DNA from: Tachypleus tridentatus
Taxonomy: Eukaryota > Arthropoda > Merostomata > Xiphosura > Limulidae
Direction of reading: 5' to 3'
DNA length: 64,000 bases
Assembly: GCF_004210375.1 (NCBI RefSeq)
Contig: NC_134834.1
Location: 91,578,170-91,642,169, forward strand
Part shown: positions 24,501 to 39,500 of the stretch, one piece after another
Position numbering within the stretch: the stretch's first letter is position 1
Layout: every line of letters begins with the position of its first letter
Position numbers and translations under genes: made by a program
The notes under the pieces: generated by a model
Seen by the model: the letters and a program-made list of their open reading frames with translations, nothing else
The model's database searches: none
Told to the model about the DNA's origin: nothing

Positions 24501-27500
24501 TATGGTAATTGTGAATTAAGAAAGTACTTGTACACTCACAATTTAAAAATTACCATAGGTTCCATTAGTTATGAAACATCTACTGTAGCAGACACATATA
24601 TATGGCCAAGTAGATGAAAAGGATTCAGAGAAGCCACAGACCACAAAGAAGAAATAATTCCTAGTGCAGAAAGTGAATGCAAGGTGCAAATATGGAACTA
24701 GACATTCAAAATCCAGTAAGGAAATGAGAGAAAGTTGAGCACAGCCAATATGAGATGAAGAGAATTCCAAGTGTATAAGAAATAGGGTTAGGGTGAAGAA
24801 GGAACAGGAAAACTGAGTAGCCTTCCGCAGGTTTGTTGGGAGGTTTATGGCTAGGAACGGACAAGGAGAAGCCTGTTACCAAGATAAAATGCATTCTCAA
24901 GAACATAAAGAAGACACATGAGAAGAGAAACAAAAAGCAAATAATACAGGGTTGCAAGTGTTATACGAAATGGAAGAGTATGGAACTAGAAATGCAATCC
25001 TGGAGAATGAATAGGAAAAAACACAAAGAGGAGGGGACAATTGGGATGTGGAGAAATGCATCCAAAGCACTTATCTTAGACATCCACAGGACAAGCTAAA
25101 ATGACTAATAAAGAAAGAGAGAAAAAAATAAATTCACCCAAGAAAATTATGTGATAACCACAAAACAAAAGAGAGGATGAAAATTGAATGACACTCTTTG
25201 AATTTTGTGCAAACTGCATGAGGTCTATCTGCTACAGCCATCTTCGAATTTAGCAGTGATACACTACAGGGAAGGCAGATAGTCAACACTACCCACCATC
25301 AGCTTTTGGGCCACTCTTTTTACCAATGAAAGAGTAAGCATGTTTGGTGTCACAAAGATAAGAACCACTGGCCCTCAGATTGTGTGACTAGTGCCAATAT
25401 ACAATGCATGTCAGGTCTGACAACAGAAAGGTGGGAGTAAAAATACAGACAGGTGAACCCTCTTAATGGCTTGTAATTTTGAAATTTCCATCTCAAAGTA
25501 CTGAAGATGTGTAGGATCAAGTGAGAGATGAAGGAGAGATGTTGGAAATGAAGGGGACAAAAAAAGACATGATGGTCTTTAACGATAAGGCTAGTAAGAC
25601 ATAGGATGGAAGTGGGATGAAAAGTACAGAAAGAAAAGGACACAGTAACAGGATAGGGAATGAGATAAGGACCAGGACAAGGTGTAAAGCTGTTGATTTG
25701 AAGTTGAGACAATGCAGAAAAAAAAAATGTGAAAAGAGATTGGTAGTTGACAGCTGAAGCTTTAATATCATAAATAAATGGGGCAAAATTAAGGTTCTGG
25801 AGAAAGGTGGAAGGCAGACAGGCGTGAGATCAAAAATTAGCCTTTTCAAAAATGTTCCAATAACAAAAGAGATGGAATGGGCCATGGTAGCAAAAAAGGT
25901 GAGGTATAGATTCCGAGGAAGGAGATCAGAAGAATCGAGAAGAGCTATCAGTAAGAAGTGAATAGAGGAGAGATATTGAAGAAATGTGGAAGAAATTCAT
26001 GCATACAGGAAAAGTAAACATTAGAAAGGGAAGTACAAGATAATAATTTAACAAACATGGCTCACAAATTGGCAAAGGTGACTGCAAAGATTGAAAATCT
26101 GACTTAAAGGGTAGAACACTGGAGGAAGTTAGTGTAAGAAAATGAGATTGATTGATTTAGTGTTTTATGGCACAAAGCAGCTAGGCTATATGTGCCAAAT
26201 GTCCAGTAAAAAGGTAAAAATAAATTAGATGTAGTGAAATACATAAAAGGAAATGAAGGTTAAACAAAACATCATTGAAAAACAGACAATGTTAAGAGAG
26301 AAAGCAGAGTAAGAGAAGTTGTAAAGGACTTTCTCTAGCAAAATGTTAATGATCATAACCTGCCAGGAAGACTAACAGGTAAGTACAAAAACCACCATCA
26401 GTCACCTGAAGTTGGCCTTTCCAGTCCTGATTCCAGGTTATGTTGTCATAACAGCCATTATCAAAAGGTAAAATAAGAAAAGTGTTAAAAGACATATAGC
26501 AAAATCGTAATTACGATTAATCAAATGTCCGGTTAAAAGGTAAAAGTAAAGTAAATGTAGTAAAATTCGTAAAAGGAAACAAAGGTATAAACAAAACAGA
26601 AATTAAAAATAGAAACTGGCATAAAACCAATGTTGACATCCAGTCTACAAAGTTGTAAAGGGCCTTCTGTAGCAGAATGGTAATTATCATAACCTGCCAG
26701 GAAGACTAACAGGTAAGTACAAGATCCATCCTCAGTCACCTGAAGTTGGTCTTTCCAGTCCTGGTTCTGGGTTATGTGTCATTATGGCCAGTACCAAAAA
26801 ATAAAGTAAGAAAAGTGTTAAAAGACATGCAGTAAAAGTGTAATAACAACTCACCAGGATGACTAACGGGTAGTTCAAACAGCAGCGTTAGTCACCTGAA
26901 TTTGACCTTTCCAGTCCTGGTGTCGAGTTATTTAATGTTCTGGCCATTTTATGTCAAACTGAACTAGAGAGATAGAGACTCTGAAAAGGGAAACACAATT
27001 AAAAAGATGTAATGAATAAATATCAAACACTTAAATGAGGTTAAAAAGATTAATGGCCATTAAAAAACTAAAAACTTTATCAAGGTGGACAGTGTTACCA
27101 TCACCAAGAACACTGTCCAATGTTACAGACAAACACTGGGACAGAACATGTTTAAAATAGTGCCATCGTTGAGAGTCATAACAATGGCAAGAAAGTAAAA
27201 TATGGCTTACAGTGATTTGAATGTTACACAAACTACACACTAGTGTATCAGTTACAGATAAAAGAAAACGATGAGTTAAAAAACTGACCAATGCGTAGTC
27301 TAGTTAGAACAACTTCCTCCTTCCAATCCTTATGGAAGCAAGACGGCTAAAGTCCAATATAAGGTTTTATTTGAAAAAGCTTGTTGTAATGTTGCTCACT
27401 CCAAGTGGACTGCCAGCTGGCACGGAGCCAAGCCTTGAATACAGGACCATAGTCCATGTATGGAATAGGCACAGTGGTGATAGTACCAGAGCAGATAGAT

Positions 27501-30500
27501 TTAGCTGCCATGTCTGCAAGCTCATTCCCACGAATACCAACATGGCCTGGTATCCAGAAGAACTGGATAAAAGTAGATGTTAATGAGAAATGGGCCAGTC
27601 AGTTTCGAATATCAGTGAGAACAGGGTGTAAGCCAACGTGAAGTGATTCCAAGGCCAGCAGAGAACTAAGGGAGTCAGTATAAATAGTGCAGTCAGAGAA
27701 CTGCTCAGCTTCAATATGATCCAGGGCAAGAGATATGGCATACAGTTCAGCAGTGAACACAGAAGGGGTAGAGGGGATTCTGCACGCAACCACTGAACCA
27801 CAACAAACCATGGCAGAGCCCACAGTCACCTGATTTTGAACCATCCGTATCAATTGGAATAGAAAGGTTGTTCAAAAGATGTTCAGTAAATAAAAGATGG
27901 TACTTCCAATTGGGAGTATCTGCCTTTTTCAGATGACTTAAAGAAAGGTCACATTTGGGAGCTGTAATAAGCCATGGGGGAATGGGCTGACCAGTGGATT
28001 CTGCAATGTTTTCCAAGGACAGACCCAATTCATCCAATTGCACCTGGATGCAAAGGCCATAAGGAGCAATGGTAGATTTCTGTTTTGAAAAAGTAAGGCC
28101 CACTGAGGAAAGAAAACACATCCCCAAGTGGGATGCTTTGGTAAGGAGCGAAGTTTCGAAGAATACAGTAAAGACAGTTGCAAACGACAAAGGTGCAGAG
28201 AATGTTCATGAGATTCCACGTATAAGCTCTGAACTGGGGAGGTGCGGAAAGCCCCAGTGTAGAGTCGAAGTCCTTGATGATGAATGGGGTTCAGCATCTT
28301 TAAGGCCAAGGGTCTGGCAGAGCCATAGACCATTGATCCATAGTCAAGTTTTGAACGAATAAGAGCACGATATATCTTTAACATAGAACATCGATCTGCT
28401 CCCCAACTGGCAGTAGAGAGGACATGGAGGATGTTCAGTGCTCTTGTGCATTTGACTCGTAGCTGCTATAGGTGTGGTATAAAGGTCAGCTTACAGTCAA
28501 AGATAAGCCCCAAGAACTTGGTCTCAGGGACCACTGGCAGCGAAACGTCACCGATATGGAATTCAGGATCAGGGTGGATACCCCGTTGGCAGCAAAAGTG
28601 CATGAAAACAGTTTTAGAGAGAGAAATATTAAAGTTGTTTGCAGTAGTCCACTTCAGTACATGTTTGAGGGCAATTTGCAGTTGCTCCTCAATATATCTC
28701 ATGTTCAACGACTGACACGAGATGTGAAAGTCGTCAACACAGAGCCCGTTTGCAACTGTGAGAGGGAGTTGTTCAGTGATGGCAGTGTGACACTCAAAAC
28801 ACAGCCCTGAGGGACCCTAAGTTCCTGTACAAAAGAATGGGAAAGTGTCAAACCCACACAAACTTGGAATCTCCTGTCCATTAAAAATTTTTTTAATAAA
28901 CATGGGTAAATGGCCACGTAACCCATATATATGGAGGTCTCGCAAAATGCCATACCTCCATGTTGTGTCATAAGCCTTCTCAATGTCAAAGAATATTGAA
29001 ACAAGACATTGGCATTTGAGAAAGGCTTTTCTGATTGATGTTTCAAGTTCAATTAGGTGGTCTGTGGTGAAGTGCTGTTGTCAGAACCCACACTAAGTGG
29101 GCGAGAGAAGGTTGTTTGATTTGAGGAACCAAATAAGATGAGCATTAACCATCCTCTCTAAGGTCTTACAGATACAGCTTGTCAAAGCAATTGGACGGTA
29201 GTGTGAAGGAATCTTGGGATCTTTCTCAGGTTTAGAAAAAGGTAAGATAATAGCCTGGCACCAAGCATCAGGAAAAACATTCTCCTGCCAGATCCGGTTA
29301 AAAACAATTAGAAGAATATCAAGAGAAGCAGGAGAGAGATAGTGCAGCATGTCATAGTGTGCATCATCAGGTCCATCAGATGTACTGCCTGACCGATGAA
29401 GGGCCATTTTCAGTTCCACCAGTGTAAAGGGACAATTATAGTCAAAAAGACAGTCAGTTCAAAAGGAAAGAAATGAATGTTCTGCCTGAGTCTTGATGGC
29501 CAAGAAGGTGGAGGAACAAGCAGAAGTGCTAGATACCCGGCAAAAGCTTTCACCTAGAGTATCGGCGATGCTCTGGACATGAGATATGCCAGGTGTGAAC
29601 TTAATCCAAGATTCCTTCTGGCTTTGGCATCTTACCCACCTAGCTTGTGCACAGGCCCTTTGGAAAGCGATGCAGTTCGAAAGTGTGGGATATCTACGGA
29701 AAGTATCCCAGGCCCGTTTTTGAGCCTTCCGTGCCAAGTGACAAGCAGGATTCCACCACAAATGAGGATATCGTGGAAAACGTGTGGAGGTTTTAGGAAT
29801 ACACTGAGCAGCTGCTTGTATAATACAGTCGTTTACTGCTGACACACAGTCGTCTATTGATGGCAGGATCAAGTTCTGCGAAAGCAGTGAAAGTGGACCA
29901 GTCTGCCTGATCCAGCTTCAACTGGGGCACGCGGGTAGGGTGACATTGACCACGCCAGTCTCTCTCAAAAGTATAGAAAAATGATCACTGCTTAGTGGAT
30001 TAGTGTCAACACTCCATGGAAAATGGGTAAATAATGAAGGGGAGCAAACCGAGAGATCAATAGCAGTAAAGGACTGACTAGGTGCATGAAAATAAGTTGA
30101 AGAACCAGTATTGAAAAGAGAAAGATTGTGATCTGAGAGCATACGCTCTACAGAGTGACCCCTTCTATCAATAACAGCACTTGCCCAGAGGGGATGATGT
30201 CCATTAAAGTGCCCCAGGATTAGAAATGGAAACGGCAACTGTTCAACGAGAGCATCAAGGTCTGATTGATCATATGTTTCTCCAGGGGGCAGGTAGAGAG
30301 AACAAACAGTGATGGTATGACCCAAGGAAACACGGATGGCTACAGCCTCCAAGGGTGTGTTAAGTGACAAAGACAGGGTGGGCACATGCTGATCAACCAA
30401 GAGTGCCACCCCTCCATGTACTCGTCCATCACACAGCCTGTCATTTCTGTACAGAGAAAACTGCTGAATGGTGACTGTATCAGCAGGTTTCAGAAATGTT

Positions 30501-33500
30501 TCTTGTAAGAAAAGACATACACAATGGTAGGAAGCAATCAGAGTTTTGATATCATCCAGATTAAAATGTAAACCTCAACAGTTCCATTGTATCAATGTGG
30601 TCATTTTTAACGATGAGTAGGCGAAGTGGCTGGAGAATCCTTCTGTTTACAACCACGTCTTTTTTTCCTTACTGTCCTTAGTTGGAAGAGGTCTATCGAC
30701 CTCCATGGATCCTGCCCTGGGTCAATTGGGCAGGTCTTTGTTATTGGAAGGAGATTCCAGTGACTGAGGATGCAAACGAATGATTGTTTTGCATCTTAGG
30801 GTGGGAGAAAAAGATGTATAAGAAGAAATGCCTGTATTGGAAACTGAAGGATATGGATCTTAAGGTTTGTTGGAATGTATGGGAAGAACAGAGATGGGTG
30901 TGGAAGTCGATTCATCGACCTTTTTAACTACAGAGGTCAAAAGGCTTTTCATTTGTTTTGAAAACGATTCTCTTGGAGGCACAGAGAGATCTGTCTGCAC
31001 TCCCACTGTAGTTGTGGAACAAAGTGCAGCAGCATATGTCTGAGATGGAGTGGCGGACAGCAATTCCCGAGCCTCAGGATAACTAATGTTATGTGTTGTT
31101 TTCAAACGCTGCACCTCTTTTTCCTCCAACCATTTTGGGCAAGAACGAAAGTAGGAAGGGTGAGAACCATTGCATTTGACACAATGTGGGTCCATGTCAC
31201 ATTCACAGGCATCATGGTCCTTGCCACCACAATGAGCACATGTCAGGGAACCACGACATGACGTCTTAGAGTGGCCGAACATCTGACATTGGAAACATCG
31301 GAGAGGATTTGGAATGTACAGCCGTAGCCTGCAAATTAGATAACCTGCCTTGATGGTGGCAGGTGCAAGTGGTGATGTAAATGTCAAAATGAGGTTATTT
31401 GTCGGCAGTGTAACTTCATCTTTGCGAGTGGAGATGCGCCTCACTGCAAAAACTCCTTGAGCGGAGAGACCAGCGAGAATCTCTGACTCGGGGATGTTCT
31501 TCAAATCCCTCTCAACAATAACTCCTCGTGACGAATTCAAGGTAGCATGAGGGGTAACCTCAAAAGGTATATCCCCAATTGCCTTTGAATTCAAGAGGAG
31601 TTCACTGTGTTGGGTTGTGGATGTTTCAACCAATATGTCTCCAGATCGAAGCTTCTTTACGGACTTTGGAGAGCCAGCAAGACCCTCTAGTCCCTTCTGA
31701 ATATAAAAGGGGGACATTTGCCCTAATGGTTTTTATGAAAGAGAATGTAATATAAGAAAATGAGGCATGTGTGTTACAGATGTTGAATACTCCTGCTCAG
31801 TCTTCAAGACGTGGTCGTTTACCTATTAACTGTTTTTTCACTATTTTATTTAAATTTTTTGAAGGAGAATCCATAGGAAAAAGGAAAATTTCGGTACCAA
31901 CTGACCCTACCCACCATGGAGCCCTACGAGAGGATGCACTACAATGTCATGCAAGGACATTGCAACAACGCCAGGGTTGACTCTAGCCCAAGTGGACCAG
32001 CCGATTGACCCAAGGAGGGGCCACCCAAAGGCTGCCCATCTACAGGAATTCAAGGCCAAAGTGGTGCGTTAGAGTTGGGCCCCTCAGCCACCAGGATCCT
32101 CTCCTCCCCTTCACGGGTTGCTACGCACGGCAAACACGTGGGTGGATGTTTAGAGCCCAGAGGAGGTAAAGTGAAAGAATAGAACCTTCCTTGGGAGGTC
32201 CCCTCACCACGTACAAGAATCCACACCGAGGGATATGAAAATGAGACATAAAACCATGTTAGCAAAGATGAACTCAAGGAGGAGAGATGAAAAAATACAA
32301 AGAAATCAGAAGTAGAAGGTTTATGCAAAAGCCAACAGAAAGTGTCAAAGGACAATGGAGTAGAAGAAGAATTGTACACACCAATAAGGTGATGAAAGTT
32401 AAGGAAGTATAAGGATCATTAAGTAGAGTAGTTTCATAAATGGTTTGAGGCTCAAAATAATGGGAATGGATGAGTGGAACAGACAGGAGCAGAAAATTTT
32501 GGTAGCATAATGGATCCCATTACACAAGGGAAGACAGTTGTCACATCTCCCACAAATAAGGTACTTCCAATGGGAATGGCAGTAGTTTGTTCTGTGTGAG
32601 AGGGTTCTTCATTCACATCAGCATTAGAAGTATTCATGCTAAAATGCAAATTTATATTGAATATAATAAACTCAATCAAGTGAGATTAGATGGGAATTTT
32701 CACAAAGCTGGCTGCTTACAAACCTCTTATTGTATAATGAAATGTATTGGATATAATAAAAGGTAATGATATTTTCAATTCTAAGAAGCAATGGATAAGA
32801 AGCTCCTTTGTCAAATGGATGTAGGCTGGGCTGCTTATATGTGAGGTTTTGAATTATAAACTGGACTCTGTCATAAGAATTCATTTGACTTATTACAGAT
32901 TTGATATAAACATATGTTTTGTTAGCTTATTAATTTCATTTTTGTCACTAACTGTACAGGTTATGTGTTTAGTCAACTAAAAAACAATAAGAAAATTTGT
33001 TATTTTTAAATTCATATAAAAATAATTTGTTCTTGTCTGAATTATTTACTTCATAAATCACAAAGAACCTGGTCGTACAACTTCATTTGATTTCATTATT
33101 GATATCAGAGGAAAGAAGGAGGTATTTGTTTAGGAATTTTAGTTTTCAGCAATCAAACACACAACATAATTGCCAAAATAGATTGTTTTTTCTTAAACAT
33201 CAAGTTAAATTACACACTGAAGATTATGAAAGAAAACAGATCTTTTGCATTTATTTTGTTGAAATTTACTTAAAATTCACAAGATGAAAATACATAATAG
33301 TAACAATTTTTCTCTTTTTGACAAAACAAAAGTGCAGTAAATGTATGCTCAAAATGAGGATGTAATTCAGCTAAAGAATAATATCTGATAGCTTTTATCT
33401 TGAAACATTCTTTACTGGTAATTAATAATTGTGTTACATGATGGGAGCTAGCATAAAATTGTACCAAAGAAAAAAGAAATTATGTCCAACAATCATAATA

Positions 33501-36500
33501 TCAAATACAGGAAAGAAAATAGTTGTATAACAAAAAAAAATATATGAAATGAATAAACATTACAAATGACTGGAATTTCAAGTAAGTAGTTTAACTGAAG
33601 CATATTTCAAGTCGTCCCTATATTACATATATATTTAATTTTATTAACTTAATGAATTTTATAACTACTATATATATAGTAGGGTTTGTATTTATTTTAT
33701 AGCTTTAGTTTAGTTTAAACAATGTGAAAAGCTAAAATAACCAACAGATACCTTGCAATTCATAAACATTAGCTTGTTATGTTATGTCATACGCATGTGA
33801 AATATTGTTTGTTTGCTTTAACAATACCCACTAATGATATAAATATACCCAGTTAACAATTTTAAAGCAATGTGACTAACTGTTTTTTGTTGGAAAGTTT
33901 TAAAAAAACAAGAAAACAATCTCTAAGCTCTTTTTGTGGTCCTGTTCAACAAACCATCAAAAATAAATTGTTAACTTTGGAATATAAAGTGTGTGCTTTG
34001 TGTGTGTATGTATGTGTAAAAAAAATAAAATAAAGAGTTTAGAACATATATTGCTAATTCAAATAAACTCAGAAGTTTTCTAATTTATGAGCAAAGTATT
34101 TTACCAAAAACATTAAACTTGTTATAGTTATAATACCAATGCACATTTTTATTTCTAGTTTCAATGAGAATACTTGGGAAATAAAGAATTCTCTATTTTT
34201 TGCCAAGGATTCTCAACACTGATAAATGACATTTGGACAAAGTGTTCAGGATAGAGGATAATCTATTTGCATTAAGTACTTTACTGTGGGTTATGAAATA
34301 CTCTTACAAATTTATTTCAGAGAAAACCTACATTTGATAAAAAGGTAACTATTGACACTTCAGATAAAACTTAGTTGAGTTACACTAAATAAAATAATAA
34401 AAAAAAAGTTAAGCACAATAACTGTACTTACAATGATAATTACAATAATGATTATTGTCAACTTTATATTTTTCAGCAGCATTGAACGAGCAAGACCTCT
34501 ACTGGATTTTCGAAATGAGACAGACTAGAAAAAATAAAAACAAAAAATAACATAGTAACAAAAAACTACTGATTTTAACTGAAACTAAATCACAAAATAC
34601 AAGTTAAACTGAAGAAAAAATGTTAATACCACTGTTATCATCATGAAATATGATCAACTTGGAGAAAAGAAGGCAATCAAACAACAAACTTATCAAATAA
34701 ATCTGAATATACACCCACCCACCCACACTTATACATACAACACATAAATAGAACAGATATGAAATAAAATTATTAAAAAGATTAAGTCTAAAAGTAAACT
34801 TTACTTTCATGGTTAATTTAAAGGTTAGAGGGAATATTTGTGCTTGTTGTAGGAAACATTTTCTTGTTGTGGTATTTTGTAACTGAATGCACAACAATTG
34901 TAAATTGTTAAGGTAGTGTTGTGTATTTAAAGTAATTCAAATATTTAAATAGCTACCTATACTCCTCATATATGAGGTGAAGCATGTGAATGTCTGAATG
35001 AACCTGGAAGCTTTGCAGGTTATCTCAGTGACTGTGAAATTAAATCTCGGTGGGTTAAAAGTTTTCCACATACGATGCCCACCAAATATCTTTCGTACAA
35101 AAGATACTTTGAGCCAGATTGATTAAATATGACAAACTGAACATGTTATCTAGTAAGACATAGCAATGCTTTCAAAAACTGGATATTAGGAGCAACCTTT
35201 AAAACTTAACAAGATAACTCTAAGATCATACTAACAAATGAAGAAATTCACACACAAAACCATAACACAACATGGCTGTCTAAAATGGGGGTCAGAGGGA
35301 TGAAAGGTCCATTTCCTGAATATCTTTCTCTGTACAATCAACAGTACTATCTACATCCACCCCTCCCTTGTGTGTTTGATGTTGTTTGTATTTCCTTACT
35401 CAGAATTTCATTTTTGCATACATTAATAATATTTAAAAAGTTTTTCATGTAAATACAGTGATGTCTTCCATATTTCCATACTCCTAACTTCATTATTACA
35501 GTTTAACAAAGCTTGAAAAAAAAATTTCCCATGCATGCACACATGAAACTCTTGATTACCAGTAAAATCATAGTTATTTTAATTTATTATACAAAGACAA
35601 AACTTTAATTACTTTTTTTCTTGTATTCTTCCAGAGCAGGAGTAATGTCAAATACACACTTAAGCACTAAAATAAATTAGTTTTGGTAATGCTTCAGCGA
35701 TATGAAACTTAAAAAAATATTTTCTAAAACTGAAACACAACTCTTGCTTTACACAATCACCAAACTGTTTTTCCCCATAAATGTTATGAGGACACAAAAA
35801 AATGAAATGTTTAACTGATCCAAATATTTCAAAGAGTAAACTGAAATCCAAAAAGGTATTTGATCAATCATGCATATTACACACAAAAGTGTATTAAATA
35901 AATAACAAGACTGTTTTTCATTACTTTAAACTATTAAATTGTGCATTTGTATAAATGTAAGTTATTACTAGTATTTTTACAGTTAAATGAAAAAGAGGAA
36001 ACATGTAAATGTCCCTGAAGATTACAAATTTAATTCACTTTTTAAAAAAACTTCTGTTTTTGCTTATTTTTTTAGTTGAGAATACTATGTTTTGTAGTGG
36101 ACAGAAGGAAACTGCAATTGAGGTGAAAATATAAAATCAAGTGTGGCAAAAACTAGGAAAGGCTCTCTCTTAGACGAACAACTGCCTGCTAGGACAAAGA
36201 GATCAAGTGGTAGCTACAGATAACCTCAGTTGCTGTTCCATCTCCACTTGTAGTTATATTTCTTATGTGGGAGATATGATAGCAAAGATGAATCATGGTC
36301 ACAACAATCAATCAATCTAGATGTCCTGAGACCATCTGGGATGGCTACTATGGGTTTCTTAGAACAGACACTATGAGATGTCATGACAAAGCTGTCATGG
36401 TTTCCTTTGGGATGACAGTCATCCCAGGTTTAGTTGTCATGGCTATAATAAATATTAAGTGAAAGTGGCACCTACAGACACCTAGAACATAATGGCAAGA

Positions 36501-39500
36501 ATCCCTTGTTCTAGCTGTGAATGAAGAGCTGTCAGCAAGTGGAATGAATGGATATTCCATCTAGCAAACAACACAGCACATTCAGGAAGGTCAACAGTGA
36601 GTTATAAATGCAGCTACTCCAACTACTTTGTTTCTGGATTGAAACACATGGTCACAAGCTTGCAATGAGAAGTGTGGTGATTAGATCAAACAACATATTT
36701 GACATCAAATGCTAGGTGTCTTTATCTCTCTCAACACAGGTTCAATAAATATGACCAACCATGTAAACTCTTTGTAGGTATAACACTTCTGACTTTCAAT
36801 ATAGCATGCATATCTTTCCAAAATTTGGCACTTTCAGTTAACATTGTCTTTCACATACAAATGTTATAGTTTTTGTGAAGTATTCTTTAATAAATTAAAA
36901 TAAAGATTTTGTACATGAACATACTTAGTATTTGTTTTAAATAGTTTGTATGAAAAATAATTTTCATGTTAAGATTAATACCTTTTCTCATCTCAGATTT
37001 CCTTTGTGTAAATCTCAAAACCTCCTTAGTACATTTCAAATGTTTTTTCAGTAAAAAATTTATATAATTACCTATTATCTTCTGCCCTATTTCAAAATAG
37101 AAAAAATAAAAAATCTAAATAACCCTTATTTTCTTTCTAGAATGACTTTAAATCATACACAAAACTATATTCATTTATTCTATGTAGCTTTAGGCTCATA
37201 ACAGTATACATATATTTATAATTAAATATTATTGTTTTATTGCACTTTGAACCTCATCGAATTATTGTCTGTGCCATCATAAGTTGTGAATCACTCAGGG
37301 CATTTGCAGCTCATATTATGCTATCATATCACATTACTCATGAGTTACTACAAGCTTGCATGTCTCCTGAAACATTTATTTATTTATACTAATCTAATTT
37401 TAACTAACCTATCTAGATTTATAATAAAAGTATAAAAATGAAAAACAAAAAATAAAATATCCAATTTTCTTTTTTCTTGCTGTTGATTATCAAAGATACT
37501 TATGCCTATTTTTTTTACACTAATAGTAGTAATGCACTAAAATTTTATTTATAAATAATGCATCAAAGAACATAGACTAATAACATGCAAAATGCAGACA
37601 ATTTCTTCTAAAAGCCACAATTTTTCTGGCTTTGTAATTTCACATTACATATTCATTTTTTTTTTGCTATGTGAATGAAACTCATACTAAAAGAGAAACT
37701 GACAATTATCTGTTCAGGGAATGACATTATATGTCATTTGATAGACAAAAACCATAGCTTTTTATTGATTATATCTAATATAGCATTAAATGTACAGGAA
37801 AACTGTTAACAAATTCTCAAAGAGGGGAGAGGGGATGTGACAGGTGGGTATAGCAGGAGGGGTGTAATTTTCTATTTGATAGCTCTACAACCAAATAAAA
37901 TTGAATGTTATAAAAATTATGGTTTGTCTGAGTAGTGACGATTTTATAGATGGTGATTTATATGTAATTTTGTACCTTTTCAAGGGGTGGTGAATAAAAT
38001 AGGATTGGTGAAATACTAAGATAAAATGTGTCATGTGTGTCACACTAGAGGAAATTTAGGTTGTTTTTTTTTAAATATTGCCTTGTAGAGTTAAGAACAT
38101 ACACTTATACACTATTAAAACATGGTTTATTAGGTAAGAGTTTATGCTATACTAACTGGTATAACACAAACAAAATGTAGTTTAATAAAATTTTGAATGT
38201 AAGTCACTTACATTTTGTGTCATGTGCAGTAAAGGATACATGGAACCAGACAGTTAATGATACAAAGAGATGAGACTAAGTGTAGAGTAGACACTGGAGC
38301 AATTTGGACTTTTCCTTACCTTGTTGTGTTTCAAGCAGTCTCAGAGAGAGAACACTGCTATCCCAGTGAAAACAGTTTCATTTTGGTAAATAGTAATAAA
38401 CTAAATGCAAGTTGAGAGGTGCTTTATTGATTTTGGATTGGCAGTGTGTCACAATGAATAAAAATCATTGTCTCCACTCTTAATTAGGCATTAGGGAAGG
38501 ACCTGATGCAGACATCCTCAACTAGTTTCTCTTGTGTGACAAGTAAACTCCAAATATACACAAAACTACCCAAAGCCAGTCAGAGTAGACATGTAAACAG
38601 AAAACTTCAAGTGACTAAACTGATAAACAGGTTGTAGTGCTTCTGAATATGCAAATAGTGTGATATGCATGCAGCCTCGTATATTGATGTCATTTGCTTC
38701 AGTAAAGAATTGGCAGAAGGAACACAATTTCACATTGAGAAATTAAGCTGTAATTATTCAAACAGTTATCTGTCTGAGGGATGAAAACAGCTCAAGTGTA
38801 GGTCTATAATTATGAACTTTCACTTTTACAGCTTCTAGTTGAAATGGTCATTGGCATAACAATGGAAGCTGAAATTATGTTGACCAACCATGTTCAAAAG
38901 CACATGTATGGCTTCCCAAACATCTGAAGTAATTATATAAGGATTTGATTATGTATTTGTAATCAGTAAAATATATATAAACTAAATAAATTATTCATTG
39001 AAATTGGTAATATATTCATAGAATCATATGGCCATTTATTAGGAAGGACAACATTAATACACTACACAGACACAGGTGATGCACATCTAACACAATAAAA
39101 AATACTTTGAATACCAAAAATGTTGTGAGTATTGACATCAAGTAGGTGATAAAGGCTTGAATAACACAGAATAATCATCTTAAGTATTGTAAGGAAGGTA
39201 ATGGGAACTCCAAGATTCATGGAGATGTCTGAACAAGTTGGAAGGATCATGTTGTTTTAAGATGCCAGATTTGGCTTTTGGTTTACTGTCAGTCAAACCA
39301 GGCAAGTAAAATAGACTTAAAAACACTTTCAGCATTTGGTAAAAGCAGTATAAATTCCTTGTCATATCATTCATATGTCACTTTCATGAAGTTAATGGAA
39401 TTTATACTTCAAGAGGCAGAAATAAGGATAAGCCTCATCTATGTTGATTAAATTTTAACATCTGACTACACTTTTCAGGCCATTAGTGAAAATACTGAAA

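Larger units (their letters stand above)
26148..32236 (-). mobile_element. Near-full-length LINE (copy 1) with 10-bp target-site duplication
   Basis: A 6.1-kb non-LTR retrotransposon in the same orientation as VAMP7. The 5' end is at 32,236 and the 3' end near 26,148. The 10-mer gaaaatgaga occurs just outside both ends (26,138-26,147 and 32,237-32,246), as expected of a target-site duplication. From 5' to 3': 5' UTR (32,236-31,718), CCHC gag-like ORF1, APE/RT/RNase H ORF2, then a long 3' UTR ending in a short (atca)n-type tail. The RNase H domain points to the I/LOA side of the Jockey group; this is by domain order only. Confidence 0.9.

Noticed and set aside
24781..24800. Telomere-like agggttagggt
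   Set aside because: Single occurrence with no tandem repetition.
25350..25885. Two minus-strand frames of about 120 codons, hydrophobic
   Set aside because: Leu/Phe/Ser richness is the direct result of the purine-biased plus strand; not a credible membrane protein.
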